From contig CABYEX010000004.1 in the NCBI GenBank assembly GCA_902518075.1, positions 5,621 through 69,620 on the forward strand: a stretch of DNA of 64,000 nucleotides, read 5' to 3'. This document shows positions 1 through 8,076 of the stretch, piece by piece. Source of the DNA: Halieaceae bacterium (GTDB lineage Bacteria > Pseudomonadota > Gammaproteobacteria > Pseudomonadales > Halieaceae). The first letter of the stretch is position 1. Every line of letters starts with the position of its first letter. The position numbers were made by a program, and so were the translations under genes. The notes beneath the pieces are model-generated. The model ran no database searches and had not been told where the DNA came from. It was given only the letters and a program-made list of their open reading frames with translations.

Positions 1-2
1 GG

Positions 3-563
3 CAGCAAGCGGCCAGCTTCTGTAACTGGCTCAGCCAACTCGAGGGTCTGCCGCCTTTTTATCGCGAGAATCAGGGCATCATCATCGGCTTCAACCCCAG
101 CAGCTCCGGATACCGATTGCCGAGTGAGGCGGAGTGGGCCTTTGCTGCCCGCGTAGACGGCGATGCCCTGCGACGATTTGCTTGGGGAGATGACTTCCCC
201 CCGAGCGCCGTCGTGACCAACGTGGCCGACAACACCTCGGCATTCGTCACTGGGCGTATTCTCAATGGCTACACCGACCAGTTTGTCGTCTCGGCACCGG
301 TGGGCAGCTTCCCCGCGAACCATCGCGGACTGCACGATATGGGTGGTAATGTTGCCGAATGGGTACACGACAGTTACGCCATCCTATCCCCCAATGCGGA
401 GCTTGCGATCGATCCATTGGGCGCGCAGCGCGGCGACAACTACACCATTCGCGGTGGCAGTTGGGCACTCAGTCGTTTGTCCGAGCTGCGACTGACCTTC
501 AGGGACTACGGGGAGCGGGGGCGTGACGACCTCGGCTTCAGGATTGCGCGCTATGCGGAATAA
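3..563 (+). CDS. SUMF1/FGE-fold protein, C-terminal part (5' truncated by the window)
   Basis: The frame is open from base 3 and has no start in the window, so about 186 C-terminal residues are seen. The motif RLPSEAEWAFAAR and the ending RGGSW...LGFRIARYAE are hallmarks of the formylglycine-generating enzyme (FGE-sulfatase) fold. In true FGE two cysteines lie just after the RGGS(Y/W) motif. Here that stretch (RGGSWALSRLSELRLTFRD) has none, so aerobic FGE catalysis is unlikely. Many bacterial relatives of this fold are ligand-binding or structural. The stop overlaps the start of the next gene by 11 bases, so it belongs to the operon that continues to the M48 protease. Fold assignment is firm; function is unknown. 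Confidence 0.85.
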   Translation, partial: QQAASFCNWLSQLEGLPPFYRENQGIIIGFNPSSSGYRLPSEAEWAFAARVDGDALRRFAWGDDFPPSAVVTNVADNTSAFVTGRILNGYTDQFVVSAPVGSFPANHRGLHDMGGNVAEWVHDSYAILSPNAELAIDPLGAQRGDNYTIRGGSWALSRLSELRLTFRDYGERGRDDLGFRIARYAE

Positions 564-819
564 GGTGCCATTACACTTTGCGAGCTTCGCGGCGATGGCT
601 GCCATGCTCAGCGTTTTGCTGATTGCCCCTGCCTATGCGCAGGAGGCCGCCGAATCCGAGGAGGCAGTGTCGGCACCGGAGAGCGTCGACGCTAGTAATG
701 AACCCACTAGCGAGCCAGCAGACGCGCCGGCGGTCGTCGAATCGGGTGCCGTGCTCGACTATGAACCCACCGAATCCATCTCAGAAGATCTTTCCGTGTC
801 CTTTCCCGTGGATATCTGA
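553..819 (+). CDS. small exported acidic protein of unknown function
   Basis: This is an 88-residue protein. I chose the ATG at 553 because it directly precedes a clear signal peptide (MRNKVPLHF, a hydrophobic core, then APAYA|QEA). A longer frame from 523 would put nine irrelevant residues in front. The mature part is low-complexity and rich in E, A, S and P, with no cysteine and no recognisable domain. It overlaps the FGE-like gene by 11 bases and lies 18 bases upstream of the proton-channel gene, so it is probably a periplasmic accessory of that system. No family recognised. Confidence 0.7.
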   Translation: MRNKVPLHFASFAAMAAMLSVLLIAPAYAQEAAESEEAVSAPESVDASNEPTSEPADAPAVVESGAVLDYEPTESISEDLSVSFPVDI

Positions 820-837
820 GCCCGACAGGAGCCCACT

Positions 838-1641
838 ATGAAGCTGCGTTTACCCTCAGAGTTCCTCTATCAGGTATTTGCCCTGCTGTTCGCCGTGATT
901 GTGGTGCATGCCGCCTACGTTGGCGTGATTCGCCCGAGTGCAGACTCGCAGCTTGCGTTTCAGGCAGCACAACAGGCGGCGGGAGAAGCACCCACCGGCA
1001 ATCGTTCCCTGGCGATCGTGATCAAAGATTACGAGCAAGAGGCGTGCTTTATTTTGATGCTCTGGGCGCTGGCGATCATGGGTCTTAAAGCCTCCCGCAC
1101 CCGGTCTGAAGCACAAATGCTCGATCGCGAGCTGGTTGCCATTCCTGAAGGCACCACTATTCTGCCCCGGGACGCTAGGGAGCAGTCACGATCGCTGGAG
1201 GCGCTTCCCGCTGAAGAGCAGGACTACCTGCTGCCCCGAGCACTCGGAAATGCGCTGAGTCGCTTCACCACCACCGGCAGTATTCCGGCGGTATCGGACG
1301 CGGTGCGCGAGCAATGCGATATCGAAGCGGATCGGCTCGACTCGGAGCTCTCCATGGTGCGCTATATCTCCTGGGCAATTCCATCGATCGGCTTTATCGG
1401 TACAGTGCGCGGTATCGGCGACGCACTGGGCCAAGCTTACAAGGCGGTGGAAGGCGATATCTCCGGCGTGACCGTGAGCCTCGGAGTGGCCTTTAACAGC
1501 ACCTTCGTGGCCCTCGTCTTGTCGATCATCATTATGTTCGCGCTGCACCAACTGCAGTTGTCACAAGAGCGACTGGTGCTCAATACCCAACGCTACATCG
1601 ACCGTCATCTATTGCGACATCTGTCGGTACCGCGCGGCTGA
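838..1641 (+). CDS. MotA/TolQ/ExbB family proton channel protein
   Basis: The protein has 267 residues and the topology of the TolQ/ExbB/MotA superfamily: hydrophobic segments near 10-30 and 69-84, a cytoplasmic stretch of about 90 residues, then the conserved pair near 176-193 and 215-236. The third segment contains GFIGTVRGIG, matching the G-(L/F)-(F)-GTV-x-G motif of TolQ/ExbB, and the fourth (LGVAFNSTFVALVL) matches the channel-lining helix. Family members conduct protons at the inner membrane and energise a single-helix partner. No ordinary TolR/ExbD/MotB gene is present; the two VWA proteins downstream have the matching anchor. An in-frame GGA...ATG start follows the previous gene by 18 bases. 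The stop TGA shares one base with the next ATG. Confidence 0.88.
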   Translation: MKLRLPSEFLYQVFALLFAVIVVHAAYVGVIRPSADSQLAFQAAQQAAGEAPTGNRSLAIVIKDYEQEACFILMLWALAIMGLKASRTRSEAQMLDRELVAIPEGTTILPRDAREQSRSLEALPAEEQDYLLPRALGNALSRFTTTGSIPAVSDAVREQCDIEADRLDSELSMVRYISWAIPSIGFIGTVRGIGDALGQAYKAVEGDISGVTVSLGVAFNSTFVALVLSIIIMFALHQLQLSQERLVLNTQRYIDRHLLRHLSVPRG

Positions 1642-2897
1642 TGCGACTCCTCGATTGCAACGACGCATCACTGCGCCTGTGGAACGAGGGCAACGCGCTC
1701 TGGTCACCCGGGGTCGTATGGCTGAGCGGTGACCGCTATCTGTTTGGCGAGCCGGCCTGGGAACAAGCCCGCCGCGCTCCAAGGGAAATCAGTAACCGCT
1801 ACTGGCATCGGCTGTCGACACAGCCGCTTAGTCCGGCGCTGGGTCCGGCGCGACACACTGCTGACCTTGTCCACGCCCACCTTGAAGCGTTACTCAGCGG
1901 CATCAGCGGCGACATCACGCTGGCGATTCCCGGGGCAATGGAGCCCGGGCAGTTATCGCTGCTGCTAGGCATCCTGCAGACCCTGCCTGTTATCACCAGC
2001 AGTGTGGTGCACCGCAGCGCGCTGGTCGGCGCTGCCACAGCGCAATCCTGCGCCCATGTCGAGCTGCAGTTGCATCAGGCCAGTATTACGGCCGTGACCG
2101 TTAAGAGTGGCGTCGCGTGGGCGGGCGAGACCCAACTGCTACCGGGTTACGGTTTGCTCGGTCTGATGGACGAGATTGCGGAGCGGATTGGCGAACAGTT
2201 TGTGGCCCAGACACGCTTCGACCCGCACCGACGTGCCGAGACAGAACAGGCACTCTATCTACAACTACCCGACCTGCTCCGAGCGCTGGGCACCCAAAGC
2301 GAAGTCAGCTGCTCGGTGGAAGGCCACACCGCGCGCATCGCCGCAGATGCCCTGCGCCCTGTGGGTGCGGCATTCACTCAGGCACTCGCACCGCTCTTAC
2401 CCGCGGGCACCGCACACATCGCGCTAGACGCACTGCTGTCTGCCTTACCCGGACTGGACTTGCCCGTGCGGGCCACCACGACCGGGCCAGAGGTCATCCC
2501 CCTGATCGCAGGCACTCTGGCGCCATCGACGGGGGAACTGCACTTCCAGCGTGAGGCACCCTGCGGCAACGCGACCTCATCCGAGCAAGCACCAGCCGAT
2601 TCGCAGCAGCTCGCCGCCGCATCGCCGCAGCCCAAGACAGAGCAGGAATCGCTGGAGACCGTTCAAGCGCATGGCTCCGCAACCCACTCTCTCAAGGGCG
2701 GCCATGCCGTGCTGCTTAGCCCGGGTAAGCATATTGCCGACGGGGTGAGCGTGGCGGAGTCCGGGGTCATAGACATTGCCCTAGGCACCCCTGCCGAACT
2801 GAATGATCAACCCGTTGTAGGGCGAGTCGCGGTCAATGCCGGCGATAGATTGTGTGCCGGTGAGATCGAGGTGCGCTTCATCACCGTGGACCCCTGA
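1641..2897 (+). CDS. uncharacterised protein, possible actin/Hsp70-like fold
   Basis: A 418-residue protein whose ATG shares the last base of the proton-channel stop codon, implying translational coupling. It has no signal peptide or membrane segment, so it is probably cytoplasmic. The N-terminal half shows alternating short strands and helices with phrases such as VVWLSGDRYLFG, DITLAIPGAM, a VVHRSALVGAA element and a repeated strand pair, reminiscent of actin/Hsp70 ATPase domains. The canonical phosphate loops are not clear. After a Q/A/P-rich linker near residues 300-350 the last 65 residues look all-beta and could be a small FHA-like or barrel domain. Both assignments are inference from pattern only. 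It may link cytoplasmic state to the channel. Confidence 0.7.
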   Translation: MRLLDCNDASLRLWNEGNALWSPGVVWLSGDRYLFGEPAWEQARRAPREISNRYWHRLSTQPLSPALGPARHTADLVHAHLEALLSGISGDITLAIPGAMEPGQLSLLLGILQTLPVITSSVVHRSALVGAATAQSCAHVELQLHQASITAVTVKSGVAWAGETQLLPGYGLLGLMDEIAERIGEQFVAQTRFDPHRRAETEQALYLQLPDLLRALGTQSEVSCSVEGHTARIAADALRPVGAAFTQALAPLLPAGTAHIALDALLSALPGLDLPVRATTTGPEVIPLIAGTLAPSTGELHFQREAPCGNATSSEQAPADSQQLAAASPQPKTEQESLETVQAHGSATHSLKGGHAVLLSPGKHIADGVSVAESGVIDIALGTPAELNDQPVVGRVAVNAGDRLCAGEIEVRFITVDP

Positions 2898-2900
2898 GTT

Positions 2901-3992
2901 GTGGCCAGACGCAAGCGACAGTCATCCACGTTTAACCTCAGCTTTCTCGACATCATGTCCTGCGGGTTCGGCGCGGTGGTGCTCGTATTCCTGATCATCG
3001 ATCACTCCCTTGAAGTCGAGATCCGCACCGTGAATGCCGACATGCTGTCTGAGGTCGAGTTACTCGAAGAAGACATTTCCGAGGGTGAGGCAGGAAAGGT
3101 GCGCCTGCGCAATGCCTTGGATGATGCTGATTTGGATATCGTGGAAGCCGATGGCCTCGCCCAGCGCATCACCCAGGAGCTCGATGAGTACGAGGCACTG
3201 ATTGCCTCGATCGAAGAATCCGGCGTCAGTGACAGTGAAGGCATCGCCAAACTAAAGGCCGAGATTAGTCAGCTCGAAGAGGAGATTCGCCTGCTCGAGG
3301 AGGCCTCCGAGGCGGAGGCCGGTCGCAGCGCCAGAGAGTTTGTGGGCAACGGAAACCGCCAATATCTCACCGGATTGAACCTGGGTGGTAGACGCATTGT
3401 CATTATGGTGGATACCTCGGCCAGCATGCTGGCAAATGAGTTGGTAAACATCATTCGCCTGCGCAATATGGATCCCGAACTGCAGAAGCAAGCCGGTAAA
3501 TGGACGCGCACACTGGATACCGTCGACTGGCTGACTGCCCAGCTGCCGGTGAATGCCGAGTTTCAGGTGATAACCTTTAATACCGAGGCCAAATCTGCGC
3601 TGGCAGGCACCGAAAACCAATGGTTAGAGGTGGCCGATACGCCCAAACTGGAGGCCATCAGTCTCGCCCTTCGCGGTCAAGTACCGGCTGGCGGCACCAG
3701 TTTGCATAACGCCTTCGATTCGCTGGTCGCCCTCCCCAGCCCGCCTGATAATATATTTTTAATCACCGATGGGCTCCCAACTCAAGGAAATAGCCTGCCC
3801 CGGAGCTACAAAGTGAGTCCCCGTGAACGTTTGAAGTTATTCAGAGAAGCAACGCGCCGCCTGCCGCCAGGTGCACCAGTGAACGTCATTTTACTTCCCA
3901 TGAAAGGAGACCCGATGGCGCCGTCGGAGTACTGGCAGCTTGCTCGCGCCACTAATGGCAGCTTCCTCTCACCATCACCGGACTGGCCCTGA
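2901..3992 (+). CDS. membrane-anchored VWA-domain protein 1 with ExbD/TolR-like helix
   Basis: A 363-residue protein with a GTG start three bases after the previous stop. A basic N-terminus (residues 1-7) leads into one hydrophobic helix (about 11-33) beginning FNLSFLDIMSCGFGA. Asp17 lies at the entry of the helix, as does the proton-carrying Asp of ExbD/TolR in IDVMLVLLIIF. Residues about 36-145 are strongly acidic and heptad-like, a predicted coiled coil. The rest is a von Willebrand A domain: DTSAS at 171-175, GGTS with Thr266, and ITDG with Asp290 give a complete MIDAS metal site. The domain is predicted periplasmic. It is likely the partner of the TolQ-like channel; that role is inference. 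Confidence 0.85.
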   Translation: MARRKRQSSTFNLSFLDIMSCGFGAVVLVFLIIDHSLEVEIRTVNADMLSEVELLEEDISEGEAGKVRLRNALDDADLDIVEADGLAQRITQELDEYEALIASIEESGVSDSEGIAKLKAEISQLEEEIRLLEEASEAEAGRSAREFVGNGNRQYLTGLNLGGRRIVIMVDTSASMLANELVNIIRLRNMDPELQKQAGKWTRTLDTVDWLTAQLPVNAEFQVITFNTEAKSALAGTENQWLEVADTPKLEAISLALRGQVPAGGTSLHNAFDSLVALPSPPDNIFLITDGLPTQGNSLPRSYKVSPRERLKLFREATRRLPPGAPVNVILLPMKGDPMAPSEYWQLARATNGSFLSPSPDWP

Positions 3993-4001
3993 GACTCCGC
4001 T

Positions 4002-5000
4002 ATGCCAGCACGACGCGCCCCCGCTGAATTCTCACTGTCTTTTCTGGATGTGATCTGCTGTGGCTTTGGCGCGGTGATTCTGCTGCTGATGATCACGAAG
4101 ACCGTGCAGCCACAGGTGATTGAAAAGGCCATGGTCGACGCAGAATCGAAGGTCGCTGAATTGACAGAGCAGAGGAATGAAATTCTTGGCGAAACTGCAA
4201 TTCTCAATCGTGACCTCAATGTGAAACGCGAGCAGATTTCAGAATATGAGGAAAAGATCGCGATCCTGCAGGGGACGCTGGCGCGGACACGCTCAGACTA
4301 CGACGCGCTCAGCATCTCACAAAATGCCAACGCGATCATTCGGGAGCAGTTGGCCATTGCGCGACAAACGCTGTCCGAAGAAGAAAAGGAGTTACTTGGA
4401 CTTAGGGCTAACAAAGAGAATCAACTCATCGGTGGCATTCCAGTCGACAGTCAGTACATCATCTTCATCATAGACACCTCAGGCTCGATGTTTTCCTACG
4501 CGTGGGAACGCATGTTAAAAGAGATGGAGGCGACCCTAAATATTTATCCCGAAGTCAAAGGTATTCAGGTACTAAACGATATGGGTAACTATTTATTCAG
4601 TCGCTACCGGGGCGAATGGATACCGGACACGCCGGCCCGTCGCAGTCTGATCCTGCAGAATTTGCGCAACTGGAATGTGTTCTCCAACTCGTCACCGGTC
4701 GAGGGTATTACTGCAGCGATACGGACCTTCTATGACCCTCGCAAAAAAATATCCATCTACGTTTTTGGTGACGAATTCCGACCGGATGTCGGGGACTCAA
4801 TCGAAGGGGTAATACAAACCGTTGACCGTTTGAATACCGAAAGCGTCAGCGGTAAGCGGCTCGTTAGGATACACGGAGTTGGGTTTCCAACACCTACAGC
4901 GGACTCACAGGGTACGGGATTACTTTTTGCTACACTGATGAAAGAACTGACCCTAAGGAATGGGGGCACTTTCGTTGGTCTCAGCGATTATCGACCTTAA
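4002..5000 (+). CDS. membrane-anchored VWA-domain protein 2 with ExbD/TolR-like helix
   Basis: A 332-residue paralogue-like neighbour of the preceding protein, nine bases downstream. The N-terminus repeats the architecture: basic residues, then FSLSFLDVICCGFGA, with Asp16 at the helix entry and a hydrophobic run to about residue 32. Residues 40-140 form a predicted coiled coil. The C-terminal domain starts with YIIFIIDTSGSM (MIDAS DTSGS at 158-162), includes a loop Ser/Thr near 229-231 and an Asp at about 257 in FGDEFRP, so a MIDAS site is plausible but more divergent than in protein 1. Codon use here is richer in A and T than in the genes before it. The stop lies inside the start region of the next gene. 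Confidence 0.84.
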   Translation: MPARRAPAEFSLSFLDVICCGFGAVILLLMITKTVQPQVIEKAMVDAESKVAELTEQRNEILGETAILNRDLNVKREQISEYEEKIAILQGTLARTRSDYDALSISQNANAIIREQLAIARQTLSEEEKELLGLRANKENQLIGGIPVDSQYIIFIIDTSGSMFSYAWERMLKEMEATLNIYPEVKGIQVLNDMGNYLFSRYRGEWIPDTPARRSLILQNLRNWNVFSNSSPVEGITAAIRTFYDPRKKISIYVFGDEFRPDVGDSIEGVIQTVDRLNTESVSGKRLVRIHGVGFPTPTADSQGTGLLFATLMKELTLRNGGTFVGLSDYRP

Positions 5001-5946
5001 ACCGTCTGGATTCCGAGGGTGGTTTTTGGCGCTCTGTCTCACGCTGCTCACTGCAGGGTGCGCCAGCAAGCAGGTGGCGGTTGAGGGCAATTTCCCCAGG
5101 CCTTTGCTCGACCCTCTGCCGATTACGCTGGGCGTGATTTATCCCTCCGCCTTTGCCCAGCACGAATTCTTTGATGAAGCCAAAGGCCGCGCCGAGTCAG
5201 ACTGGTTGGTAAAAACCGGCGAGGCGCAGGTCGAATTTTGGGACATCCTGTTTGGCGGCATGTTTGATGAGGTGGTGCACATCCGCGACTGGGAGACAGT
5301 TCAGAGCCGGGGCGCGGAAATTGACGGCGTGCTGATACCCGCTATCGCTGACCTGCAGTACACGATCCCGACCCACACCAACGTCAAAATCTATGAGATC
5401 TGGATGCGTTATGAATTCCGGCTCGTCGATGTTGCTGCCATTCATCAGCAGGAGGACAGCGCGCTGAGCTTCAACCCGGAGGAGCGTCTCGCCGCCTGGC
5501 CCATCACGGCCTACGGCAAGACGCCCACTGCCTTTCTGCAAAGTGATGAAGAGGCCGTCAACCTCGCAGCAGTGGTCGCGCTCCGTGACGCTGGCGCCCA
5601 CTTCGTCACCTCATTTGGCGCCACACCCGACGTCGCAGTGTGGCTCGACGGTATCGCCAGACGCCAGTCGTCGGTAGCGGAAGCACCGGGCGGTACAACC
5701 AAATCGACCGACCAGGTGACCTCGAACTCCGCAGAGACCGAAGCCGCAGCAGTTGAAAGCGCCGCCGCAGACCCCTCGGAGACGGCGCCAGTTGAGAGCG
5801 ACGCATCGCCCGAAACACCACCTGTGGCGAGCGCATCGGCCTCGGGCGTTTCGCACGACACCGCGGAAGAGACGGAGCCCGCAAGCCCAACATCAGAAGA
5901 ACCAGCGCCTGTCGACAGTGAAGCGGCCTCGGGAGAAGCGTTATGA
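4960..5946 (+). CDS. outer-membrane-type lipoprotein of unknown function
   Basis: A 328-residue protein with a lipobox LLTAG|C near residue 34, preceded by a hydrophobic run. ATG at 4960 overlaps the VWA gene by 41 bases; an in-frame TTG at 4975 would reduce this to 26 and give a more typical signal peptide. No Asp follows the lipidated Cys, so outer-membrane sorting is expected. Residues about 45-230 form a globular mixed domain that begins PLPITLGVIYP and contains DILFGGMFDEV, reminiscent of lipoproteins that feed other envelope machines, but I cannot name the family. The last 100 residues are E/A/S/P-rich low complexity, like the small secreted protein upstream, and could span the periplasm or peptidoglycan. 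Confidence 0.78.
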   Translation: MGALSLVSAIIDLKPSGFRGWFLALCLTLLTAGCASKQVAVEGNFPRPLLDPLPITLGVIYPSAFAQHEFFDEAKGRAESDWLVKTGEAQVEFWDILFGGMFDEVVHIRDWETVQSRGAEIDGVLIPAIADLQYTIPTHTNVKIYEIWMRYEFRLVDVAAIHQQEDSALSFNPEERLAAWPITAYGKTPTAFLQSDEEAVNLAAVVALRDAGAHFVTSFGATPDVAVWLDGIARRQSSVAEAPGGTTKSTDQVTSNSAETEAAAVESAAADPSETAPVESDASPETPPVASASASGVSHDTAEETEPASPTSEEPAPVDSEAASGEAL

Positions 5947-6626
5947 GCCCGCTGCCTTTCCAATATCTGCCATGCCGCGCAGCGGCCATGATGGCGATTG
6001 CCGTGCTGCTGGGTGGATGCGTCAATGCCACCGTCGATGAGATGACCTACAACGAGCCGGTGGCCGGCATCGGTGAGTCCAGCGTCGTGATTCTCGGCAG
6101 GCGCCACAAGCCGGACTACGACACGGAATTCGATTTTATTGAGTGCATCGGGGATCACATCCACCGCGGCGACCCAAGTATCGAAGTGATCAATGAAATC
6201 GCCTTTATCAACCAGTTCTACCCCTGGTTCGAACCGCGCACCGCACCGCTACAGCCGCAAACGATCAATCGGCTGCTGCAACTGCCCCCAGTCGCCGCGC
6301 GTTTTGACGAGATGAAACTCGAATACATGATCTGGATCGACGGCAACACCGAGAACACCGAGAGCACCGGATCAATGAGCTGCGGCATCGGGCCCGGGGT
6401 CGCGGGCTGCTTTGGCTTTGGCACCTGGGGCACCGAATCCGAATACGAAGCCACCATATGGGATTTCACCGACAAGGTCGAAGTGGGCCGGGTAAGCGCT
6501 CAAACCAGCGGGCAGAGCTACATGCCGGCTGTGGTCGTGCCGATTCCCATCATCGCGCCGGTGCAGGGCACAGCCTGTGACAGCCTGGGCGATCAGCTGC
6601 TGGAATATCTCTCGGAGTATTTCTAG
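5943..6626 (+). CDS. putative lipoprotein of unknown function
   Basis: A 227-residue protein joined to the previous gene by an ATGA overlap. A hydrophobic stretch ends in LLGG|C at residue 25, a good lipobox. The mature protein opens with a segment containing SSVVILGRRH and later has a glycine/cysteine-rich loop (SMSCGIGPGVAGCFGFG) and a conserved-looking ending with SLGDQLLEYLSEYF. Pattern and position suggest a partner of the other lipoprotein in the outer membrane. The arrangement of beta-strand segments resembles lipoproteins found beside VWA/protease genes, but no family is recognised. The stop shares a base with the GTG of the protease gene. Confidence 0.75.
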   Translation: MSPLPFQYLPCRAAAMMAIAVLLGGCVNATVDEMTYNEPVAGIGESSVVILGRRHKPDYDTEFDFIECIGDHIHRGDPSIEVINEIAFINQFYPWFEPRTAPLQPQTINRLLQLPPVAARFDEMKLEYMIWIDGNTENTESTGSMSCGIGPGVAGCFGFGTWGTESEYEATIWDFTDKVEVGRVSAQTSGQSYMPAVVVPIPIIAPVQGTACDSLGDQLLEYLSEYF

Positions 6627-8050
6627 TGTTCATCAGGACCAGACAGATTTGCTTTTGCGCGATATTGGCGCTCAGCACGGCTGATGCCATAGCTCAAACT
6701 TTTAGCATTTGCGGACAGTCATACGGGCTACCCTCCGATGATGAGGTGGATGCGGGGATAGATGCGATGGTGGACGCGGTAGGCGTCTACGAAGATCAAG
6801 AATTGGGGGACTACGTTAGCAGGGTTGGGCAGCACTTATTGGCTAAGGCCGGCCTAGATATCGAAGCATATACGTTCACGGTACTAGACTCGCCTGCCAT
6901 AAATGCATCTGCCGCCCGAGGAGGCCGGATTTTTATATATCGCGGCCTGCTCGCACTTTTAAATAGCGAGGCAGAGTTGGCAGGCGTGCTAGGACACGAA
7001 ATTGGTCATCTTACCGAACAGCACTACTCCAGAAGAAAGATGGGCGAATTTCTCTCGCAGATGGCCTCGGCCACTACATGCATTTTGACTGGGAATAGGG
7101 ATATTACTGATGCAACCAATATATATTCGGCCGAATTGAAAGCAGGGTTTGGGAGAGATCGCGAGCTAGAAGCGGACGCGGCGGGAGCAAGTTATCTGCA
7201 CTCGGCGGGCTATGAAGTTGACTCAATGCTTACAGTTCTTGGGGTATTAAAGGACCATGAGCAATATGAACGAGCAAAGGCCAAAGCGAGTGGCAAGCCA
7301 TCCGGTACGTACCATGGGCTCTATGCCAGTCACCCGCGCAACGATCTACGATTACAAACGGTGATCAGGTCCGCCAACGAGCTCGACATGGATGTGATGC
7401 AGGAGAATCCCGAATTTCCCGGCGAGTTCCGCCGGCGGACCGATGGTCTGGTTTACGGGGCGAGTGCTACCGCACAGGGCGAGTCAAACCGGTTCTATCA
7501 CAACAAGCTGAATTTCACCTTTGCCCACCCACCCGGCTGGTCGGTGAGCCAATCAAGCCGCGCCATTGTGGCCACCTCGGCTGACGGTAGCCAAACACTC
7601 GCCATTGGGCTGGCACGGATTGACCCGGATCAAGATACCGAGGCGAGCCTCATTGCCAACGCTCAGGGAGACGTCACTGACTTCGAGGCGCTGGAGCAAT
7701 ATGGCCTGAATGGCTCCACCGCCGTGGCCTCAAGCGGCGGGCAGTCTGTCCGTCTCGCGGTGATCGATCACAGTTACCGCTTCCTGTTCGAGGGCGAGGC
7801 GCCGGATCTTGGCGCCGCCGATGCAGGTTTCCGGACCATTATAGATAGCTTCCGACCCCTGACAGGTCGTGAAAAAGTAACTGGCACCAGCCACAAGCTG
7901 CACTACATTCAGGTGCCCCGTGGAGCGACCTTTGCGTCACTCGCGAGCAGCGCAAAAATACCCGATGCCGAAAATCAGCTGCGGTTGATCAACGGCTACT
8001 ACCCCAATGGCGAGCCGCGCACGGGAGATTGGGTTAAAGTCATCCGCTGA
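6626..8050 (+). CDS. exported M48-family zinc metalloprotease with C-terminal LysM-like domain
   Basis: A 474-residue protein with a GTG start overlapping the previous stop by one base. A signal peptide ends near ADAIA|QT. The zinc site is HEIGH at 124-128, with the third ligand in RELEAD (about 179-184), as in BepA/LoiP-type periplasmic M48 proteases. The C-terminal part (about 400-474) contains YIQVPRGATFASLA and ends GEPRTGDWVKVIR, like the wall-binding tail of related proteases. The probable role is quality control or processing of envelope proteins, here perhaps of the operon's own lipoproteins. The first half uses many AGA, AGG, ATA and TTA codons, whereas the second half (from about 7320) uses the local GC-rich style, so the gene may be mosaic. 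Confidence 0.88.
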   Translation: MFIRTRQICFCAILALSTADAIAQTFSICGQSYGLPSDDEVDAGIDAMVDAVGVYEDQELGDYVSRVGQHLLAKAGLDIEAYTFTVLDSPAINASAARGGRIFIYRGLLALLNSEAELAGVLGHEIGHLTEQHYSRRKMGEFLSQMASATTCILTGNRDITDATNIYSAELKAGFGRDRELEADAAGASYLHSAGYEVDSMLTVLGVLKDHEQYERAKAKASGKPSGTYHGLYASHPRNDLRLQTVIRSANELDMDVMQENPEFPGEFRRRTDGLVYGASATAQGESNRFYHNKLNFTFAHPPGWSVSQSSRAIVATSADGSQTLAIGLARIDPDQDTEASLIANAQGDVTDFEALEQYGLNGSTAVASSGGQSVRLAVIDHSYRFLFEGEAPDLGAADAGFRTIIDSFRPLTGREKVTGTSHKLHYIQVPRGATFASLASSAKIPDAENQLRLINGYYPNGEPRTGDWVKVIR

Positions 8051-8076
8051 TCTTCTCGTTAGGCGAAGCACCACCT

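Noticed and set aside
838..5000. Channel plus membrane partners as a Zorya-type defence system
   Set aside because: ZorA/ZorB use a MotA-like channel with a long tail and an OmpA-like partner plus helicase or nuclease genes. Here the partners carry VWA domains and there is no helicase or nuclease, so the match is only to the channel family.
5511..6164. 217-codon leftward frame across the two lipoprotein genes
   Set aside because: It overlaps the low-complexity tail and start of two lipoprotein genes on the other strand; the Ala/Ser/Gly-rich sequence is the mirror of the E/A/S/P-rich tail.
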